The notes beneath the pieces were generated by a model that saw only the letters and a list, made by a program, of their open reading frames with translations, had not been told where the DNA came from and made no database searches. This document shows, one piece after another, positions 60,285 through 64,000 of a stretch of DNA of 64,000 nt. Each line of letters begins with the position of its first letter. The stretch's first letter is position 1. The DNA is from Bordetella genomosp. 8 (lineage in GTDB: Bacteria > Pseudomonadota > Gammaproteobacteria > Burkholderiales > Burkholderiaceae_B), in the NCBI RefSeq assembly GCF_002119685.1, contig NZ_CP021108.1:1178001-1242000 (forward strand), written 5' to 3'. The translations under genes and the position numbers were made by a program.

Positions 60285-60737
60285 ATGGCCGATGCTTCTT
60301 CCGTTCTGCAACCGCCCCGCCGGGCGCCGCGCACCAAGGTGCGGGCCGGCCTGCTGGCGCTGTTCTTCGGCTGGATGGGGGCGCATTGGTGGTACCTGGG
60401 CCGCCGCGGCGCCGTCTGGATCACCTTGTACGCGGCCGCCTGCCTGCTCGCCACGCGCTGGTTCCCGGTCTGGTACGACAATCCCGCCTTCTTCCTCCTG
60501 TTCATCCCCATGATCGAAGGCTTCATCGAAAGCGCCGTGCTGTCACTGCGCCCCGACGAAAAATTCGATCGCGCCCACAACCCGGGCCTGCCGGCGTCGC
60601 CGCGTACCGGCTGGGGACCTGTGCTGGTCGCCTTGGGCGCGGTGCTGATCGGCTCGATCTGCGGGATGTTCGCCATCGCCATGGTGGTCGTCTACGTGTG
60701 GCAGGCGATGGGCTGGCTGGAAGGCTACGTCCTATGA
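60285..60737 (+). CDS. Small TM2-type membrane protein
   Basis: A 150-residue membrane protein. A basic N-terminus (PPRRAPRTKVRAG) leads into hairpin helices LLALFFGWMGAHWWYLGRRGAVWITLYAAACLLA, the TM2/NINE pattern, followed by FFLLFIPMIEGFIESAVLSL and a final helix VLVALGAVLIGSICGMFAIAMVVVYVWQ. TM2 proteins are widespread and mostly uncharacterised. The ATG at 60285 has no strong ribosome site. The last 6 bp overlap the 3' end of the convergent RidA gene. Confidence 0.8.
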   Translation: MADASSVLQPPRRAPRTKVRAGLLALFFGWMGAHWWYLGRRGAVWITLYAAACLLATRWFPVWYDNPAFFLLFIPMIEGFIESAVLSLRPDEKFDRAHNPGLPASPRTGWGPVLVALGAVLIGSICGMFAIAMVVVYVWQAMGWLEGYVL

Positions 60738-61145
60738 AGCAGCATCGGGCGCGACCGCGATCGCGTCGATTTCCACCAGCCATCGCCTGTCCATGAGGCG
60801 ATGCACGAAGATCAGCGTGGACGCCGGCCGGTTGTCGCCCAGGAACTCCACGCGCAGGGTGTTGAAGGCCGCTCGCTCCTCCTCGCCGAACTCCACTTGC
60901 GAAGACAGATAGATGCCGGTGCGCACGACGTCGCGCGCCGACATACCTGCCGACTTCAGCACGCGGTCGATGTTGGCCCACACATTCCGTGTCTGCGCAA
61001 TCAGGCCATCCGGCACGTCGCCTTGCGCATCGGCGCCGACCTGGCCCGACACGAGCAGGCAGCGTCCCTGCAGGGGAAATTCCAGGCCCCAGCTCAAGGG
61101 GCCGACCACCGGCATCATGTCGGCGGGAATGTGCGATCGGGGCAT
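60732..61145 (-). CDS. RidA-family (YjgF/L-PSP) protein
   Basis: A 137-residue protein with the RidA fold: PVVGPLSWGLEFPLQGRCLLVSGQVGADAQGDV, then QTRNVWANIDRVLKSAGMSARDVVRTGIYLSS with the Arg that contacts the substrate carboxylate in true RidA, and DRRWLVEIDAIAV. RidA deaminates reactive enamines and imines; some relatives handle pyrimidine or purine breakdown. It starts 27 bp after the transporter permease gene on the same strand, so it belongs to that operon and probably acts on a compound the transporter brings in. It is a divergent member, and its substrate is unknown. Confidence 0.85.
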   Translation of the reverse strand: MPRSHIPADMMPVVGPLSWGLEFPLQGRCLLVSGQVGADAQGDVPDGLIAQTRNVWANIDRVLKSAGMSARDVVRTGIYLSSQVEFGEEERAAFNTLRVEFLGDNRPASTLIFVHRLMDRRWLVEIDAIAVAPDAAS

Positions 61146-61172
61146 GCGTTTCTCCAGTGAATATCGCGCGCG

Positions 61173-62102
61173 CTACGCGCTTTTGCGTTCTATGTACCGG
61201 CCTATCCCGGCGGGCAGCCGCACGGACCGGCCCAGGCCGGCCAGCACCGCCAGCGCGATCAGGTACGGCAGCATCTGCATCACGTAGGAACTGACCGGCA
61301 GGCCGGACATCTGCAGCCGCAGGTGCAGCGCTTCCGCCGCGCCGAAGACCAGGCAAGCCGCGAAGGCGCCCCATGGCGTCCAGCGCCCCACGATGATGGC
61401 GGCCAGCGCGAGGAAGCCGCGTCCGCTGGTCATGCCGTCGGTGAATGTGCCCACCTGTTGCAGCACCAGCACCGCGCCGCCCAGTCCGGCGATGGCGCCG
61501 CCCGCGATGACGGCGGCCATGCGAACGGCATTCGGGTCGACGCCCACGGCGTAGGCGGCGGCGGGGTTTTCGCCAACGGCGCGCAGCGTCAGTCCCCAGG
61601 GCGTACGTAACAGGAAGAAGTTCAGGGGCGCCAGCAGGGCCAGGGCCAGGTAGGTCAGGGGTGGCTGTGAAAACAGCAGCGGACCCACGAAAGGCAGGCC
61701 GGACAATACGGGCAGGGGCCAGGGCGACAACAGGGCGGCCTGCAGCGAAGGCACGTGCGCATGCGCGCTGGCCGTCCGCACCAGAAAGCTGGTCGCGCCC
61801 GCCACCAGCACGTTGACGGCGAGCCCGGTCACCATCTGGTCGGCGCCCAGCCGGACGCTCACCACGCCCACGATGGCGGCCACCACGGCGCCCGCCGCCA
61901 TGCTGCCGGCGATGCCCGCGACGGCGTCGCCCGTCAGGAAGGTGAACAGGGCGGCGCCGAACGCGCCGGCCAGCATCATCCCCTCCAGGCCCACCGCGAA
62001 CACCCCGGCCCGTTCGGACAGGATGCTGCCCATCGCGCCAAACAGCAGCGGCGTGGCGATGCGCAGCACCGACGCCAGGAAATCGAGCACCGACATATCC
62101 AT
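61173..62102 (-). CDS. BMP/nucleoside-type ABC transporter permease (second)
   Basis: A 309-residue permease with about nine to ten membrane segments. The N-terminal LRIATPLLFGAMGSILSERAGVFAVGLEGMMLAGAFGA is the typical start of the YufQ/NupQ type, and TPWGLTLRAVGENPAAAYAVGVDPNAVRMAAVIAGGAIAGLGGA is the conserved cytoplasmic loop. It begins 2 bp after the other permease ends. ATG at 62102 and a second ATG at 62096 are both possible starts. This family imports nucleosides or purine-like compounds, and the ligand here is inferred from family. Confidence 0.9.
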   Translation of the reverse strand: MDMSVLDFLASVLRIATPLLFGAMGSILSERAGVFAVGLEGMMLAGAFGAALFTFLTGDAVAGIAGSMAAGAVVAAIVGVVSVRLGADQMVTGLAVNVLVAGATSFLVRTASAHAHVPSLQAALLSPWPLPVLSGLPFVGPLLFSQPPLTYLALALLAPLNFFLLRTPWGLTLRAVGENPAAAYAVGVDPNAVRMAAVIAGGAIAGLGGAVLVLQQVGTFTDGMTSGRGFLALAAIIVGRWTPWGAFAACLVFGAAEALHLRLQMSGLPVSSYVMQMLPYLIALAVLAGLGRSVRLPAGIGRYIERKSA

Positions 62103-62104
62103 TC

Positions 62105-63169
62105 CTACACCCGTCCCTTGCGGCCCGCGGCGCCCGCGATGACCAGCGCGAACAGCATGGTCAGGCCTTCTATCATCGCCACCAGGGATGAAGGCGATCC
62201 GACTTCGCGCTGCATGGCCAGCGCACCCGCTTCCAGGAAGCCCAGGAACAGGCCCGCCGGCAGCACCGCCAGCGGCTGCCTGCCCGCCAGCAATGCGATC
62301 GCCACCGCGTTGAAGCCGAAGCCCTGCGAGAAGCCGGCGATCAGGCGGTAGTGCAGGCCCAGCACTTCCACCGATCCGGCGAGGCCGGCGAGGGCGCCCG
62401 CCACGGCCATCACCGCGACCGTGGTACCGAACACGCCGACTCCCGCGTAGCGCGCGGCCGCGCGGCTGGCGCCCACCAGCCGCAATGTGTAGCCCCACTT
62501 CGTATGCCACAGGCACACATGTCCGAGGATGGCCACGACGACCGCCAGCGCCGCGCCCCAGTGCAGGTCGCTGTCGGCGACGAATTTGGGCAACCAATAG
62601 GCGGATTCCAGCAAGGGCGTCTGCGGAAAGCCGGCGCCCGCTTCGCCGATGTAGTCCTGGACGATCCATTGCACCGCCAGCACCGCGACGAAGTTCATCA
62701 GCAAGGTGACGATCACCTCGTTGATGCGGCGGGTCAGATGCAGCAAGGCGGCGATCACCGCCCATGACGCACCCGCCGCGACGCCCGCCGCCAGGCTGGT
62801 GCCGATCGCCAGCACCGGGTTTTCGAACGGGAAGGCCAGGGCGCATGCCGCAGCCCCCAGTCCGCCCAGGGCGATCTGCCCTTCGCCGCCGATGTTGATG
62901 ATGTTGGCGCGGAAGCACAAGGCCACGCCGGTGCCGCACAGGATATAGGGGGTGGCCTTGTTCACCGCCACCGAGATCCGGTCGAAGGAACCGAAGGCGC
63001 CGCGCACGAAGGCGCGGGTGGCCGTCATCGGGTCGGTGCCTGAAAGGGCGATCAGGCAGGCCACCGCCGCCAGCCCCAGGACGAGCGCCAAGACGAACTG
63101 GCGGTTGAGCGGGCGCCAGTGCGGCCGCGGGGGGCGATCGGCGGGCGCCACGGCGACATCGGCCTTCAT
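62105..63169 (-). CDS. BMP/nucleoside-type ABC transporter permease (first)
   Basis: A 354-residue permease, the YufP/NupP-like partner. It has a basic N-terminus, about ten membrane segments, LCFRANIINIGGEGQIALGGLGAA and LVGASRAAARYAGVGVFGTTVAVMAVAGALAGLAGSVEVLGLHYRLIAGFSQGFGFNAVAIALLAG, the landmark region of this family. It starts 4 bp inside the ATPase 3' end (overlap 63166-63169), so the three genes are coupled. The two permeases form the heterodimeric channel. Confidence 0.9.
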   Translation of the reverse strand: MKADVAVAPADRPPRPHWRPLNRQFVLALVLGLAAVACLIALSGTDPMTATRAFVRGAFGSFDRISVAVNKATPYILCGTGVALCFRANIINIGGEGQIALGGLGAAACALAFPFENPVLAIGTSLAAGVAAGASWAVIAALLHLTRRINEVIVTLLMNFVAVLAVQWIVQDYIGEAGAGFPQTPLLESAYWLPKFVADSDLHWGAALAVVVAILGHVCLWHTKWGYTLRLVGASRAAARYAGVGVFGTTVAVMAVAGALAGLAGSVEVLGLHYRLIAGFSQGFGFNAVAIALLAGRQPLAVLPAGLFLGFLEAGALAMQREVGSPSSLVAMIEGLTMLFALVIAGAAGRKGRV

Positions 63170-64000
63170 GCCGGCCTCCCGGCGGGGGCCGGCCTGTCCT
63201 CGCCCGTCGCCATCAGCAGTCCTATCCGTTCAGGGGTGGCCATATCGCGCGGCATCAACGTCGACAGGCGGCCGCGGTACATGACGCCGATGCGATCGCC
63301 GATCGCCAGGCCTTCCTCCAGCTCGGCGGTCACATACAACACCGCCGAACCCGCCTTGCGCAGCGCCAGCATGCGTTCGAGCACGAAGCGCGTCGCCGAG
63401 GGGTCCAGCCCCCATGTCGGCTGCAGCGCGACCATGACCTTGGGTTGCCGGTCGACCTCGCGGGCCACCACGATCTTCTGCTGATTGCCGCCGGAAAGCT
63501 GGCGCACGGGGATGTCCGGTCGATCGGCGCGTACGTCGTAGGCGCGCATCAGGCGCCGCGCCCCGGCGGCCAGCTTCGCTTTCGAGCGCAACCATGGCCC
63601 GCGCGAATAAGGCTCGCCGGCATAATCCCTCAGCATCAGGTTGTCGGCGATGGACATCGCGGGCACGAGGCTGGTGGCGGCGCGGTCCGACGGGATGTAC
63701 GACAGGCCCGCGGCGATCCGCTGGCGCACGCCGGTCCGGGTCATATCGGAACCGTCGATGTGGATGCTGCCCGCCGCGGGCTCGCGCATGCCGGCGATCG
63801 TGTCGGTAAGCTCGCGCTGGCCATTGCCGTCGACGCCGACGATCGCGACGATCTCGCCGGCGCGCACCTCGCATTGCACGTTGCGCAGCCCGGGCTCCGA
63901 TACCCTGCCCGGCAGGTCCAGGCTCCGCACCGTCAACAGCGGACGGCCAGGAGGACTCCCCGCCTCGCGCGCGGCGGCCGTCCAGCCGCCGCCGGGGCGG
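63166..64000 (-). CDS. BMP/nucleoside-type ABC transporter ATPase, C-terminal half (cut by window edge)
   Basis: The last 278 codons of a double-ATPase protein of the MglA/RbsA/YufO type; the first ATPase domain and start lie beyond base 64000. The visible second domain has the degenerate Walker A GVDGNGQRELTD, signature LSGGNQQKIVVAREVDRQPKVMVALQPTWGLDPSATRF and a C-terminal switch region VTAELEEGLAIGDRIGVMYRG. Such a second domain with weak Walker A is normal in this family. The frame is open to the edge. No ligand-binding (BMP) gene is visible; it would be expected further upstream. Confidence 0.9.
   Translation of the reverse strand, partial: RPGGGWTAAAREAGSPPGRPLLTVRSLDLPGRVSEPGLRNVQCEVRAGEIVAIVGVDGNGQRELTDTIAGMREPAAGSIHIDGSDMTRTGVRQRIAAGLSYIPSDRAATSLVPAMSIADNLMLRDYAGEPYSRGPWLRSKAKLAAGARRLMRAYDVRADRPDIPVRQLSGGNQQKIVVAREVDRQPKVMVALQPTWGLDPSATRFVLERMLALRKAGSAVLYVTAELEEGLAIGDRIGVMYRGRLSTLMPRDMATPERIGLLMATGEDRPAPAGRPA

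Overview
The window is about 64 kb of GC-rich chromosome (roughly two-thirds G+C) from a betaproteobacterium. It most resembles the Alcaligenaceae (Bordetella/Achromobacter group), and this placement is inference. The support is a giant tandem UvrA gene, many LysR regulators and amino-acid ABC transporters, and the neighbourhoods minC-minD-minE and dusB-fis-purH-ruvC-ruvA. Coding density is very high, with many 1-14 bp overlaps between genes. I see no rRNA or tRNA genes, insertion sequences, prophage or CRISPR array. No gap between genes exceeds 300 bp.

Layout. 1-3.8 kb: a thiamine-diphosphate enzyme followed by the start of glutaryl-CoA dehydrogenase, a DUF2846-type lipoprotein, and a LysR regulator whose promoter region shares a 19-bp dyad with the enzyme operon. 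3.9-7.3 kb: gltIJKL-type glutamate/aspartate ABC transporter with a terminator-like hairpin after the binding-protein gene. 7.4-12.5 kb (minus): pdxH, a flavin reductase, an L-2-hydroxyglutarate dehydrogenase-like oxidase and purU as one unit, then chaC and an MFS transporter. 12.8-14.9 kb: baeS-baeR. 15-23.6 kb: tcdA, pabB-pabC, and a 1938-residue double UvrA. 23.7-26.5 kb: an iclR-aldolase-kinase operon for 2-keto-3-deoxy sugar acids, then a 42-residue basic protein with a structured leader. 26.5-29.5 kb: an NmrA-type reductase and two LysR regulators. 29.5-33.5 kb: a branched-chain amino-acid-type ABC transporter with fused permease and ATPase and no second ATPase. 33.7-37.2 kb: an acidic-tailed protein, ettA, an isochorismatase-type hydrolase and an OsmB-like lipoprotein. 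37.2-40 kb: minCDE and a disordered protein. 40-44.5 kb: glnS and a cydAB-like pair. 44.5-48.3 kb: an EnvZ/OmpR-type pair and an usher-like outer-membrane protein. 48.4-58.9 kb: recQ, an unknown protein, ruvB, a threonine-dehydratase-family enzyme, an NDUFA9-like reductase, ruvA, ruvC, purH, fis and dusB. 59-64 kb: ubiH, a small TM2-like membrane protein, and a RidA protein behind a BMP/nucleoside-type ABC transporter that runs off the window.

The most unusual item is the cydAB-like pair at 42.1-44.5 kb. Its subunit I keeps the overall CydA fold signals (RLQF start, GW motif, WMQ-P segment), but by hand alignment it lacks all three classical haem ligands (His19, His186, Met393) and most other catalytic residues. 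It may therefore be a haem-poor or haem-free relative of cytochrome bd oxidase. Other notable items are the 42-residue basic protein with two leader hairpins, the usher barrel without plug or terminal domains, the degenerate zinc site in the second UvrA copy, and the LivM-LivG fusion without LivF.
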